A program made the translations under genes and the position numbers. DNA of 64,000 nucleotides, taken from positions 1-64,000 of the forward strand of contig JAEWGT010000017.1 of NCBI GenBank assembly GCA_023388175.1. The letters are read 5' to 3'. The notes beneath the pieces are model-generated. The model was not told where the DNA came from. It did no database searches and saw only the letters and a list, made by a program, of their open reading frames with translations. Below, piece after piece: positions 55,635-64,000 of the stretch. Source of the DNA: Pseudomonadota bacterium (GTDB lineage Bacteria > Pseudomonadota > Alphaproteobacteria > Rhizobiales > Devosiaceae). How positions within the stretch are numbered: the stretch's first letter is position 1; the number at the start of each line of letters is the position of its first letter.

Positions 55635-55644
55635 AGAACAGAGA

Positions 55645-57303
55645 TCAACCCTGCCCATACAACGCCTCCTTGAATGGCGCCTCGCCCAGCCGCCGATAGG
55701 CCGCAAGGAAGCTCTCATCCGCGCCCTGGCGCTGGGCGATATAGAAATCGACCAGCTTCTCGATCGCCCCCGGCACGGCATCGGCCTCGAAGCCCGGCCC
55801 GATGATCTTGCCCACCGAGGCGCCCTCAGTGGCGTCGCCGCCCAGCGTGATCTGATAGAGCTCGCCACCCTTCTTCTCGACGCCCAGAATGCCGATATGG
55901 CCCACATGGTGATGCCCGCAGGCATTGATGCAGCCGGAAATCTTGATCTTGAGATCGCCGATTTCCTTCTGCCGCTCGGGCGCGGCGAATTTGTGCGAGA
56001 TTTCCTGCGCAATGGGGATCGACCGCGCATTGGCCAGCGCGCAGAAGTCGAGGCCGGGGCAACAGATCATGTCGGTGATCTGGTTGTTATTGCCCTCGGC
56101 CAGCCCATTGGCCACCAGCACATCATAGACAGCGCGCAGATCGGAAACGGCCACATGTGGCAGAACCAGGTTCTGCTCATGCGTCACGCGCAATTCGTCA
56201 TAAGAATAGCGCTCGGCGAGATCTGCCACCACGTCGATCTGCGCATCGGTCGCATCGCCCGGCGCACCACCGATGGGCTTCAGCGAGATCGTCACCGAGG
56301 CGTATCCCGCCTGCTTGTGCGGATGCAGATTATTGTCGAGCCAGCGGCCATAGGCGGGGTCGATGATTGACTGATAGGCCACATCAACCGTCTCGCCGGA
56401 GCGGTCAGCAAAATCCGGCGGCGCAAAATAGGCCGTGATCCGGTCCAGCTCTTCCTGGGGCAGTGTCAGCACCCCGCCGCGCACTTCGGCAAACTCGGCT
56501 TCCACCTGCCCCTTGATGCTCTCAAGCCCCTCTTCATGGACGAGGATTTTGATGCGCGCCTTGTACTTGTTGTCGCGACGGCCATAGCGGTTGTAAACGC
56601 GCATGATGCTTTCGAGATAAGCCAGCAAATGCTCGTTGGGCACGAAGCTGTTGATCAGCTTGGCGATCATCGGCGTGCGACCGAGGCCACCGCCCACCCA
56701 CACTTCCCAGCCGATTTCACCCGCGCCATTCACCGCCGCCTGCAATCCGATATCGTGGAAGCGGATAGCTGCGCGGTCATTGGGCGAGCCGGTAATGGCG
56801 ATCTTGAACTTGCGCGGCAGATAGGAAAATTCAGGATGCAGGCTCGACCATTGCCGCAGGATTTCGGCGATGGGCCGCGGATCGATGATCTCGTCGGCGG
56901 CAGCGCCCGCAAACTGGTCCGTCGTGACATTGCGGATGCAATTGCCCGACGTCTGGATGGCGTGCATTTCCACGCTCGCCAGCTCTTCGAGGATCACCGG
57001 AATGTCCTTGAGCTTGGGCCAGTTGAACTGAATGTTCTGCCGCGTGGTGAAATGGCCATAGCCGCGGTCATAGGTCCGCGCGATATGGGCCAGCTTGCGC
57101 ATCTGCTTTGAGGACAGCGTGCCATAAGGCACGGCGATCCGCAGCATATAGGCATGCAATTGCAGATAGAGCCCGTTCATCAGCCGCAGCGGCCGAAACT
57201 GGTCCTCGGAAAGCTCACCGGAAAGGCGGCGTTTCACCTGATCCGCAAACTGTGCTGTGCGACCCGCTACGAAAGCGGCGTCGAATTCGTCATATCGATA
57301 CAT
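55645..57303 (-). CDS. cysI: Sulfite/nitrite reductase hemoprotein subunit
   Basis: 552 aa. Ferredoxin-type siroheme reductase reducing sulfite to sulfide. Substrate-binding arginine regions HFTTRQNIQFNWPKLKD and SGNCIRNVTTDQFAG; [4Fe-4S]-siroheme cysteines in MICCPGLDFC and SGCINACGHHH. Context with cysG and cysH favours sulfite over nitrite. ATG at 57303 (MYRYDEFD) is preferred to GTG at 57315; either start overlaps the DUF2849 gene. Confidence 0.92.
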   Translation of the reverse strand: MYRYDEFDAAFVAGRTAQFADQVKRRLSGELSEDQFRPLRLMNGLYLQLHAYMLRIAVPYGTLSSKQMRKLAHIARTYDRGYGHFTTRQNIQFNWPKLKDIPVILEELASVEMHAIQTSGNCIRNVTTDQFAGAAADEIIDPRPIAEILRQWSSLHPEFSYLPRKFKIAITGSPNDRAAIRFHDIGLQAAVNGAGEIGWEVWVGGGLGRTPMIAKLINSFVPNEHLLAYLESIMRVYNRYGRRDNKYKARIKILVHEEGLESIKGQVEAEFAEVRGGVLTLPQEELDRITAYFAPPDFADRSGETVDVAYQSIIDPAYGRWLDNNLHPHKQAGYASVTISLKPIGGAPGDATDAQIDVVADLAERYSYDELRVTHEQNLVLPHVAVSDLRAVYDVLVANGLAEGNNNQITDMICCPGLDFCALANARSIPIAQEISHKFAAPERQKEIGDLKIKISGCINACGHHHVGHIGILGVEKKGGELYQITLGGDATEGASVGKIIGPGFEADAVPGAIEKLVDFYIAQRQGADESFLAAYRRLGEAPFKEALYGQG

Positions 57304-57613
57304 GCCCGTCGTCACCTAAGTGCTGGCGATCATACGCCTGCCCATTGAGAGTTAGGGGAGCGGTGGGGCCCGCCGCCCTGATGCGTTCGCGCAGGCGCTT
57401 GGGCACGATTTGCCCGTCTTCCTGCGACACTTCTTCGATTTCGAGGCTGATAACCCTTCCGGTGGCCTTCGTCGCCGCCAGCGCTGCATCGCGCTCTGCA
57501 GCCTCTTCCCTTGAGAACAGCCGCGCTGCCTGCAAATCCTCGACCCAGTGTCCCGCGCCGTCCAGATAGACGGTCGCGCCGGAGGTCAGCTCATTGCCGG
57601 TGAGAATTTCCAT
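57290..57613 (-). CDS. DUF2849 family protein of the sulfite reductase operon
   Basis: 107 aa. Small protein with MEILTGNELTSGATVYLDGA, VEDLQAARLFSREEAAERDA and a C-terminal dipeptide-rich tail; it matches the DUF2849 family, usually found between cysG and cysI in Alphaproteobacteria. Role unknown. ATG 57613 or GTG 57619 can start it; the cysG stop lies within this overlap. Confidence 0.85.
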   Translation of the reverse strand: MEILTGNELTSGATVYLDGAGHWVEDLQAARLFSREEAAERDAALAATKATGRVISLEIEEVSQEDGQIVPKRLRERIRAAGPTAPLTLNGQAYDRQHLGDDGHVSI

Positions 57614-57615
57614 AG

Positions 57616-59016
57616 TCACGCTACCTTGAAATTGCTTGCAGCCGCCGCAGCGGCATTGTGCCAGTCGCCATGCGCCACCGCGCGGCCGACCAGAATGACG
57701 GCCGGGCCATCGACGAAATCCACGGCGCCAGATGCCAGAGCCCCCAGCGTCGCCGCATAGGATGTGCTGTCGGAGCGACCGGCATTGACCACGATGCCGA
57801 TGGGCAGGTCACCCGGCGCGCCTTGCGCAACGAGCCGCGTCGCCGTTTCGGCGGCAATCGCCTTGCCCATATAGAGCGCCAGCGTCAGACCCGACTGCGC
57901 CAGCGCCGCCCAATGGGCCAGATCGCTATCGTCCGCGCCATGCGCCGTCGCCATCACGAAGCCGCTCGATACCTTGCGAAGCGTCACCGGCGTCGCCGTA
58001 TCGGCAGCGGCAGCCAGAGCCGCACCCACCCCGGGCACGATCTGGTAAGGCAGACCGGCCTTGCGCAGCGCCTCGATTTCCTCGCCGGCGCGTCCGAACA
58101 CCATCGGATCGCCCGACTTGAGCCGCGCCACCTTCTTGCCTTCGCCGGCCAGCCGCACAATCAGCGTATTGATCTGTGCCTGTGAAAACGAATGATGCCC
58201 CCGCGCCTTGCCGACGCAGATCTGCTCGGCATCGCGGCGGCCCATCTGCACCACGGCAGCAGGCACCAACTGATCATGCACGATCACATCGGCCTGTTGC
58301 AGCAGCCGCTGGGCGCGCAGAGTGAGCAGGTCCTCCGCCCCCGGGCCTGCCCCGATCAGCCAGACCACGCCCTGCCCCGCCGTTTCGGCCACATGGGCAC
58401 TGAGCAAGGTCTCGGCTTCGGCAATCCCGGCAATCGGGCTCAATGCGGCGGCGCGCTCCACAGCGGGGGATGTCACCAGCGCTTCGTAATAACGCCGGCG
58501 CGCCGGACCATCGTGAATCAGGCTTTCAACGCGGTGACGCAGCCCACCGGCCAGCCTGGCAATCTTGCCGATGCCCGGCGCCAGCAGTGCTTCGATCTGG
58601 GCCCGCACCAGCCGCGCCAGAACCGGCGCATCGCCTTCGGTGGAAATGGCCACGGTCAGCGGCGCGCGATCGACAATGGATGGGGTATAGAAATCGCATT
58701 CGGCCGGAACATCGACGACATTCAGCGGAATGTTGAGCCGCCTTGCCTCGGTCTTGGCCAGATCCGCATCCTCGCTCTCCTCTGCCACGAAGACCAGCGC
58801 GGCGCCGGCAATGTCGTCCTTGTTCAGAACACGTTCATGAAGGGTAGCCAGGACCCCCGAAAAGTCTGCCTCTATGCGTCGGGAGTAAATCTCTATCGAA
58901 GCAGTAGTCTTAGAAACCAGCCGGACCTTGTTGAGGGCTTCATCGCCGCCGCCGACGATGATGATACGCTTGCCCTTGACCTTGAAACTCAACGGAAATG
59001 TGTTGAGGGAGCCCAT
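57616..59016 (-). CDS. cysG: Siroheme synthase CysG
   Basis: 466 aa bifunctional enzyme. N-terminal precorrin-2 dehydrogenase/ferrochelatase half: RIIIVGGGDEALNKVRLV and APLTVAISTEGDAPVLARLV. C-terminal uroporphyrinogen-III methyltransferase half: VWLIGAGPGAEDLLTLRAQR, LQQADVIVHDQLV, ARLKSGDPMVFGRAGEE and GVGAALAAAADTATPVTLRK. It makes siroheme for CysI. ATG at 59016 (MGSLNTFPLSF) has AGGATC upstream. First gene of the leftward cys operon. Confidence 0.95.
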   Translation of the reverse strand: MGSLNTFPLSFKVKGKRIIIVGGGDEALNKVRLVSKTTASIEIYSRRIEADFSGVLATLHERVLNKDDIAGAALVFVAEESEDADLAKTEARRLNIPLNVVDVPAECDFYTPSIVDRAPLTVAISTEGDAPVLARLVRAQIEALLAPGIGKIARLAGGLRHRVESLIHDGPARRRYYEALVTSPAVERAAALSPIAGIAEAETLLSAHVAETAGQGVVWLIGAGPGAEDLLTLRAQRLLQQADVIVHDQLVPAAVVQMGRRDAEQICVGKARGHHSFSQAQINTLIVRLAGEGKKVARLKSGDPMVFGRAGEEIEALRKAGLPYQIVPGVGAALAAAADTATPVTLRKVSSGFVMATAHGADDSDLAHWAALAQSGLTLALYMGKAIAAETATRLVAQGAPGDLPIGIVVNAGRSDSTSYAATLGALASGAVDFVDGPAVILVGRAVAHGDWHNAAAAAASNFKVA

Positions 59017-59192
59017 AATGATCCTGTGCCAGAGATGGGGCAAAATAGGCCAAACGCGGGCTGCGCAACAAGGCCTTGAAATTCAATAGCTTTTATATTT
59101 CCCGGCGCGTGCCCGGATTGGAATGAGCCACGCAGCTTGGCCAACGCGCCGCCAAATGAATCTTCAACCGGGCAGCGCGAAGAAAATTTTGC

Positions 59193-59513
59193 TCAGCCTT
59201 GCCGGGTGGGCACATGCACCACCAGCCCGTCCAGAGCATCCCGCACCTTGATCTGGCAGCTCAAACGGCTCGAATCCTTCACATCGAAGGCGAAATCGAG
59301 CATGTCCTCTTCCATCGACGACGGACCGCCGACAGCCTCGCGCCAGGCATCCTCCACATAGACATGGCAGGTCGCGCAAGTGCAGGCGCCGCCACATTCG
59401 GCCACGATGCCCGGTACGGCATTCATGATGGCGGTTTCCATAACCGTCGAGCCGTTCTCGCCTTCGGTTTCGATGCGCTCACCCTGGGCGGTGACATAAG
59501 TGATCTTGGTCAT
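59193..59513 (-). CDS. Second adrenodoxin-type [2Fe-2S] ferredoxin
   Basis: 106 aa. Cysteines in the C-x5-C-x2-C pattern at 40, 46 and 49 (AECGGACTCATC) and Cys86 (RLSCQI), with the SMEEDMLDFAF acidic patch. Similar to the ferredoxin at 52530 but distinct. It lies just downstream of a methyltransferase gene on the same strand. Candidate electron donor to siroheme reductase, cytochrome P450 or heme enzymes; no partner gene is certain. Confidence 0.9.
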   Translation of the reverse strand: MTKITYVTAQGERIETEGENGSTVMETAIMNAVPGIVAECGGACTCATCHVYVEDAWREAVGGPSSMEEDMLDFAFDVKDSSRLSCQIKVRDALDGLVVHVPTRQG

Positions 59514-59535
59514 TGGGGGCCTATGGTCTTTGCGG

Positions 59536-60705
59536 TCAGCGTTCCAGCAGACCTTCGAGATAATGCTTTTCGATGCCGAACAGTGTCTTGACCGCACCGA
59601 TCCGGTCAAGCGCCGCCTGCCGCGACCCAGCGCCGCCCTTCTGCGCGACGATCAGGTTATTCTTGGGCGTATGCGCATCGGACACGAACTCGAAGACCTT
59701 GGTGCGATAGCCGTTGGCCTCAAGGATCAGCGCCCGCAGCCCATCCGTCACCATCTCCGCCTGCTTTTCCATGAACGTGCCATGGCGCAAGAGGAAATCG
59801 AGGTTCTGGTCCGGCGCACCGGCCTCCATCTGCCGGCGGATCTGCTTGTGGCAGCACGGCGCAACGGCAATCAGCTCCGCACCCGCCTTGATACCCTGAT
59901 AGATCGCATCATCCGTTGCCGTGTCGCAAGCATGCAGCGCAATGACCGCATCCGCACCGCTGGCGTCATAAGCGAGTATGGAGCCAGCCTCGAAACGCAA
60001 GCCGGAAAACCCTGATGCAATGGCGTGCGCATTGCCATCGCTCACCAATTGCGGGCGCATTTCCACGCCGATAATTTCGGCCGTCGCACCCTTGGCTGAA
60101 AGATAGTCGTAGAGCGCGAAATCCAGATAGCCCTTACCCGCGCCCATATCGAGAATGCGCGGAATCTCTGCCTTAAGCCCTTGAATCAGAGGCGCAAAGA
60201 TCTCCACCATCTTGTTGATCTGGCGAAACTTGTCCTGCGCATCGCTACGAACGGCACCGTCCTTGCCGGTGATACCCAACGCATGCAGCCAGGGCGTGTT
60301 CGTTTCAGTAAGCGGCCTGTTCTTGACCCGGTCATGGCTCACCACAACAGCGTCGCGCCCCGCCACTTCGCTGCGCTTCAGCCGCAGCTTGTCGCCCTGC
60401 CGCTCGAATTGCAGGTCGAAACCGGTGGTTTCGAGCCGCGCGCTGCGCCAGTCCTCGGTCAGCCCGCCAACCAGCAGCAGCGACGCCTCATCCACGCTCA
60501 GGTTCTTGGTGATGTCCCGCGTTTTGTAGCGGAATACAAAGCTCAGCCGCTCCCCGGACTTGATCGACACCTTGCGCGCCTCGGCCGATTTGAGATCGGC
60601 TTCCGGCCCGTGATAGCCACCCAGCTTGAGCCGGGTCAGGCTGCCATCGTCAAAGGCAGCCTGCACCGCCGCGACAAACTCGCGCACGCGGTCAGGCGTG
60701 CTCAA
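59536..60705 (-). CDS. Class I SAM-dependent methyltransferase-like protein
   Basis: 389 aa from TTG 60705. C-terminal half holds a Rossmann methyltransferase fold with motif I PRILDMGAGKGYLDFALYDY and a DAVIALHACDTATDDAIYQG segment, then IAVAPCCHKQIRR. This pattern fits the Methyltransf_32-type proteins. The N-terminal half (residues 1-170) is a distinct domain of unknown function. Substrate unknown. TTG overlaps the prfC stop (TTGA) and has AAGGAA 5 nt upstream. Confidence 0.8.
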   Translation of the reverse strand: MSTPDRVREFVAAVQAAFDDGSLTRLKLGGYHGPEADLKSAEARKVSIKSGERLSFVFRYKTRDITKNLSVDEASLLLVGGLTEDWRSARLETTGFDLQFERQGDKLRLKRSEVAGRDAVVVSHDRVKNRPLTETNTPWLHALGITGKDGAVRSDAQDKFRQINKMVEIFAPLIQGLKAEIPRILDMGAGKGYLDFALYDYLSAKGATAEIIGVEMRPQLVSDGNAHAIASGFSGLRFEAGSILAYDASGADAVIALHACDTATDDAIYQGIKAGAELIAVAPCCHKQIRRQMEAGAPDQNLDFLLRHGTFMEKQAEMVTDGLRALILEANGYRTKVFEFVSDAHTPKNNLIVAQKGGAGSRQAALDRIGAVKTLFGIEKHYLEGLLER

Positions 60706-62303
60706 TGCCGTTCCTTCGTGGTGAGGAAACGGATTTTGGGCCAGTCCTGCTTTGCCCGATCCGCCCACCACGCATTCTGCGCAAGAAACACCGGGGCTTC
60801 ATTGCGGTCTTCGGCCATATTCATCTTCTGGGCGGCGATGAAGCGCTTCAATTCATCCGCATCGTCGCTTTCCACCCAGCGCGCCACTTCAAAGCCGATG
60901 CTTTCAAAGCTGATCGGCACGCCATATTCCTTGGCGACGCGCGCCGAGAGGACTTCGAGCTGAAGCTGCCCCACGACGCCCACGATCCAGTCGGCGCCGA
61001 CCATGCGGCGGAACACCTGCGTCACACCCTCTTCAGCGAGGTCTGTCAGCGCCTTGGCCATCTGCTTGGATTTCATATGGTCGGTTAGTCGCACCCGGCG
61101 GATGATTTCCGGCGCGAAGTTCGGAATGCCCGTCACATTGATATTGGCGCCTTCGGTCAGCGTATCGCCCACCGACAACGTGCCATGGTTGGGAATCCCC
61201 ACAATGTCGCCTGCGACGGCCTCCTCGGCCAGTTCGCGATTATTGCCGAAGAAGAACATCGGGTTCGATACGGCCATGTCCTTGCCCGACCGGACATTTT
61301 TCAGCCGCATGCCGCGCTGGAACGTCCCCGAGCACAGGCGCACGAAGGCGATACGGTCGCGGTGATTGGCATCCATATTCGCCTGCACCTTGAAGACGAA
61401 CCCCGTCACCTTCTTTTCCGAAGGTGCAATCGGTGCCGGCAAGGCAGGCTGCGGCCGTGGCTCGGGTCCCCAATCACCCAGCGTGCGCAAAAGTTCAGCC
61501 ACTGACACACCCTTGAGCGCCGAGCCGAACAGGACCGGGCTGAGGTGCCCCTCATGGAAGGTCTTGAGGTCGAAACCCGGCAGCATGGCCTGCGCCATTT
61601 CCAGGGTCTCCAGCGCCGTCATGAAGACGGGATTATCGACCAGTGCGTCCACCTCCAGCAGGTCTTCCAGCGCCTCGTATTCGGCGATGATCTTGCCCTG
61701 CGGATTGAGCACGCGCTTTTCGATGAGGTCGATATAACCGCCGAAATCGACACCTTGCCCGATTGGCCACAGCACAGGCGTCAAATCGAGCGCCAGCTTG
61801 GACTGGATTTCATCGATCAGGTCGAGCGGCGACTGGCCTTCGCGGTCCACCTTGTTGATGAAGGTGATGATCGGAATGTCCCGCAACCGGCAGACCTCGA
61901 ACAGCTTGAGCGTCTGCGCCTCGATACCCTTTGCCGCGTCGATCACCATGATGGCCGCGTCCACCGCCGTCAGGGTTCGATAAGTATCCTCGGAAAAGTC
62001 GGAGTGGCCAGGCGTATCGAGCAGGTTGAGCGTCAGCCCGTCATAGTCGAATGTCATCACCGACGACGTAATGGAAATGCCGCGCTGCTGCTCCATTTCC
62101 ATCCAGTCCGATCGCGTTGAACGCTGCCCGGCCTTGCCGCGCACCGCGCCAGCCGACTGGATCGCCCCGGCCGCCGCCAGCAGACGCTCGGTCAGGGTGG
62201 TCTTGCCCGCGTCAGGGTGCGAAATGATCGCAAACGTACGGCGCAGACGGAACGGTTCGGTACTGGGCCGGGGCGCGGCCTCGGCGGCGGATACAAGGGA
62301 CAT
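60702..62303 (-). CDS. prfC: Peptide chain release factor 3
   Basis: 533 aa. Translational GTPase: P-loop HPDAGKTTLTE, RSDWMEMEQQRGISITSSVM, LLDTPGHSDFSEDTYRTLTA and FINKVDREGQ. The RF3-specific C-terminal domain has MVGADWIVGVVGQLQLEVLS. It recycles RF1 and RF2. First gene of a leftward unit with the methyltransferase. Confidence 0.95.
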   Translation of the reverse strand: MSLVSAAEAAPRPSTEPFRLRRTFAIISHPDAGKTTLTERLLAAAGAIQSAGAVRGKAGQRSTRSDWMEMEQQRGISITSSVMTFDYDGLTLNLLDTPGHSDFSEDTYRTLTAVDAAIMVIDAAKGIEAQTLKLFEVCRLRDIPIITFINKVDREGQSPLDLIDEIQSKLALDLTPVLWPIGQGVDFGGYIDLIEKRVLNPQGKIIAEYEALEDLLEVDALVDNPVFMTALETLEMAQAMLPGFDLKTFHEGHLSPVLFGSALKGVSVAELLRTLGDWGPEPRPQPALPAPIAPSEKKVTGFVFKVQANMDANHRDRIAFVRLCSGTFQRGMRLKNVRSGKDMAVSNPMFFFGNNRELAEEAVAGDIVGIPNHGTLSVGDTLTEGANINVTGIPNFAPEIIRRVRLTDHMKSKQMAKALTDLAEEGVTQVFRRMVGADWIVGVVGQLQLEVLSARVAKEYGVPISFESIGFEVARWVESDDADELKRFIAAQKMNMAEDRNEAPVFLAQNAWWADRAKQDWPKIRFLTTKERH

Positions 62304-62543
62304 GGGACTGCTGGACTGTTAGGCCACGACGCGGACGCGGCAAGATTGGGCGCTATATAGGGGATGGCATCAAGAGGGTCAAATTGCCCCCGCAATCAAG
62401 GGCCGCCGGTCTCTCAAAAATCGTCGCAGAGCTCAAATGTGCGGAAGCAAAATGTTGACAAGTCTTAATAAATTATTGCCATCGGGTTGACCGAAAGACC
62501 AGCAGCCCAGCATAACGAGTTACTGTCTGGGGGGATCATATCC

Positions 62544-64000
62544 ATGGTTGCGTTTCGTCCGAGCACACGCTCGCTGTTTCTGTCGGTGTCATTTGCGGTT
62601 GTGACGCTCGCTACTATCGCGAACGCATCCGCTCAGCATCAGGTGTGGATCGGCGACGTCAGCTCCGACTGGCGCGACGGCAATAACTGGTCTGGAGGCA
62701 CGCCGCCTGCAGCGCCATTCTTTGCCCAGGGATCCAATGGCACTCTGGTTCCACTTGCGCCATTCGCAAACATGCCGAGAATAGACGGGGGTGCACTGAC
62801 CATAGGCAATGCCTTGCTCGGCTACTCCCACGAGCAGGGCGGACTGGCACTCACCATAACCAATGGTGCCGAGTTAAACTCGGGATCCGTAGTTGTCGGC
62901 GAAGGCCACAACAGCATGCCAATAGCCAATCGCTTCACTCAAAGTGGTGTTGTCGACGTTCTTGGCGCCTCGACATGGAACACAGATAACTTGACCATCG
63001 GCAGCTATGGCGATGGGGTCGTCAACGTCAGCGGCACCAGCAAGATCGTCGCCGGCGCATTGACCCTGGGCACGCATCGAGACAACGCCGAGTTTGGCAA
63101 GGGCGAGTTGACGGTTTCCGGGCCGGGCTCACAGGTGACGGTCACCAGCAATGCCACAGCGATCGGAAACGGCGGCGAGGGCATAATCACGGTCAACGAC
63201 GGTGGCAAGCTAGTCACAGACAGCGCTGCCCTGGGCGTCAATGCGCAGTCGGCAGGCACCGTAACAATCTCCGGTCCAAGCTCTCGGTGGGAACGCGCTG
63301 GCGGCACCTTGAATGTTGGACAGAGCGGCACGGGCAACATTGTTGTCGAAAATGGCGGTGTCGTGTCGTTCCTGAGCGGCGCGGGCAATGTCAACATGGC
63401 GACCAGCAGCGGCTCGAGCGCCACCATCAGCGTCACCGGGAGCGGTAGCCAGTTCAACGCCGGCTGGGTCAATGCCGGCCAGCAATCGACAGCAACCATC
63501 GATGTCAGCAACGGCGGCTTGTTCAAGGCGACATATCTCATGCTGGGCGCGGGCGCGAACGGTGTCGGCACTGCGACATTGTCAGGCTCCGGCAGCGCGA
63601 TCGAGGCCACTCTGACCCGCATTGGCCATCTTGGAGAGGCCAGCCTGACTCTGGCGAACAACGCCGCACTGCGCGGTGAAGTCAATATCGGCAACAGCAG
63701 CAATGTGGCTGGCAAGGGCACGCTGAATATTGGCGCAGTGGCAGGCTCAGCTGCGGCCGCTGCCGGAACAATCGAGGCCGCATCGATTAGCTTCGGGACC
63801 GGAGCGAATACTCTGGTATTCAATCACACCGGAACAAATTATAATTTTGCGTCCAATCTTTCCGGCGGAGCCACCAACACTATACGGCATCTGGCCGGCA
63901 CGACGAACCTTGCGGGCAACGGCGCCGGATTTACCGGCAGCACAATCGTGGATGGCGGCAGGCTCAACCTGCTCCAGGCGCTCGGCGGCACTGTTACCGT
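62544..64000 (+). CDS. N-terminal part of a repeat-rich autotransporter/adhesin-like protein
   Basis: ATG at 62544 has GGGGGGA about 9 nt upstream. The frame is open for at least 485 codons and runs off the window. Signal peptide (LFLSVSFAVVTLATIANASA) is followed by a passenger of irregular beta-helix repeats rich in Gly, Asn, Ser and Thr (LTIGNALLGYSHEQGG, LTIGSYGDGVVNVSGTS, ATAIGNGGEGIITVNDGG, LNVGQSGTGNIVVENGG). A PATR-like segment DGGRLNLLQALGGT appears at the end. Autotransporter type is inferred from this pattern; the barrel is not visible. Divergent from prfC. Confidence 0.8.
   Translation, partial: MVAFRPSTRSLFLSVSFAVVTLATIANASAQHQVWIGDVSSDWRDGNNWSGGTPPAAPFFAQGSNGTLVPLAPFANMPRIDGGALTIGNALLGYSHEQGGLALTITNGAELNSGSVVVGEGHNSMPIANRFTQSGVVDVLGASTWNTDNLTIGSYGDGVVNVSGTSKIVAGALTLGTHRDNAEFGKGELTVSGPGSQVTVTSNATAIGNGGEGIITVNDGGKLVTDSAALGVNAQSAGTVTISGPSSRWERAGGTLNVGQSGTGNIVVENGGVVSFLSGAGNVNMATSSGSSATISVTGSGSQFNAGWVNAGQQSTATIDVSNGGLFKATYLMLGAGANGVGTATLSGSGSAIEATLTRIGHLGEASLTLANNAALRGEVNIGNSSNVAGKGTLNIGAVAGSAAAAAGTIEAASISFGTGANTLVFNHTGTNYNFASNLSGGATNTIRHLAGTTNLAGNGAGFTGSTIVDGGRLNLLQALGGTVT

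Noticed and set aside
62455..62460. TTGACA-like -35 element upstream of the autotransporter-like gene
   Set aside because: No acceptable -10 element lies at 16-18 bp spacing.
63005..63823. Minus-strand frame of 272 codons near the window end
   Set aside because: Antisense to the autotransporter-like gene, which has a signal peptide, ribosome-binding site and repeats; the minus frame is low-complexity Pro/Ala/Leu.

Overview
The window is GC-rich, densely coded DNA from an alphaproteobacterium, most likely of the order Hyphomicrobiales and close to Devosia (inference from gene content; no 16S gene is present). The evidence is CckA, the alphaproteobacterial flagellar regulators FliX, FlbT and FlaF, a MotE-type protein and a DUF6468 protein in the flagellar cluster, a CsgH-type curli chaperone, the cysG-DUF2849-cysI-cysH/DUF934 sulfate block, and DUF2237. 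No rRNA, tRNA, CRISPR array, insertion sequence or phage gene was recognised.

Layout. 1-0.9 kb: the 3' part of isocitrate dehydrogenase, carrying an in-frame amber codon. 0.9-10.5 kb: a periplasmic VWA protein, a DMT transporter, alaS, recA with an inverted repeat in its control region, a GguC/AraD1-type protein, an aldo/keto reductase and a small membrane protein. 10.5-13.5 kb: cckA coupled to a DUF2237 gene. 13.7-23.8 kb: flagellar block I, with a leftward operon (fliL-fliM-DUF6468-motE-like-large secreted protein) divergent from flgF-flgG-flgA-flgH. 24-26 kb: a subtilase autotransporter divergent from an M32 carboxypeptidase. 27.8-29.3 kb: a curli-like locus (curlin, CsgH, second curlin). 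29.5-31 kb: a YciI-like gene, dksA and fliX. 31.2-46.8 kb: flagellar block II (flgI-flgJ-flgN-like, a hypothetical gene, two very large flagellins, flbT-flaF, then flgE-flgK-flgL leftward). 47-52.5 kb: an orphan P-loop ATPase, metA, ycjX-ycjF and an EAL phosphodiesterase. 52.5-59 kb: ferredoxin, ferredoxin-NADP reductase, and the sulfate assimilation operon cysG-DUF2849-cysI-cysH::DUF934. 59.2-62.3 kb: a second ferredoxin, a methyltransferase and prfC. 62.5 kb to the end: the N-terminal part of a large repeat-rich autotransporter-like protein.

How it fits together. Flagellar blocks I and II supply rod, P- and L-ring, switch, hook, junction and filament parts. GG-N10-GC sites upstream of flgF, flgI and flgE, together with fliX, point to sigma-54 class control as in Caulobacter. 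FlbT and FlaF would tune flagellin synthesis, and the first flagellin has a 10-codon leader ORF that overlaps its start codon. Hook (915 aa), FlgL (650 aa) and both flagellins (847 and 848 aa) are enlarged by internal module duplication. CckA and the EAL protein add cell-cycle and c-di-GMP inputs, while the curli-like and autotransporter genes suggest a surface-attachment programme. The cys genes, together with the ferredoxin and reductase, would reduce sulfate to sulfide, and metA opens methionine synthesis.

Two intergenic palindrome families, including a 75-bp element present as two near-identical inverted copies 46 kb apart, mark the dispersed repeats.
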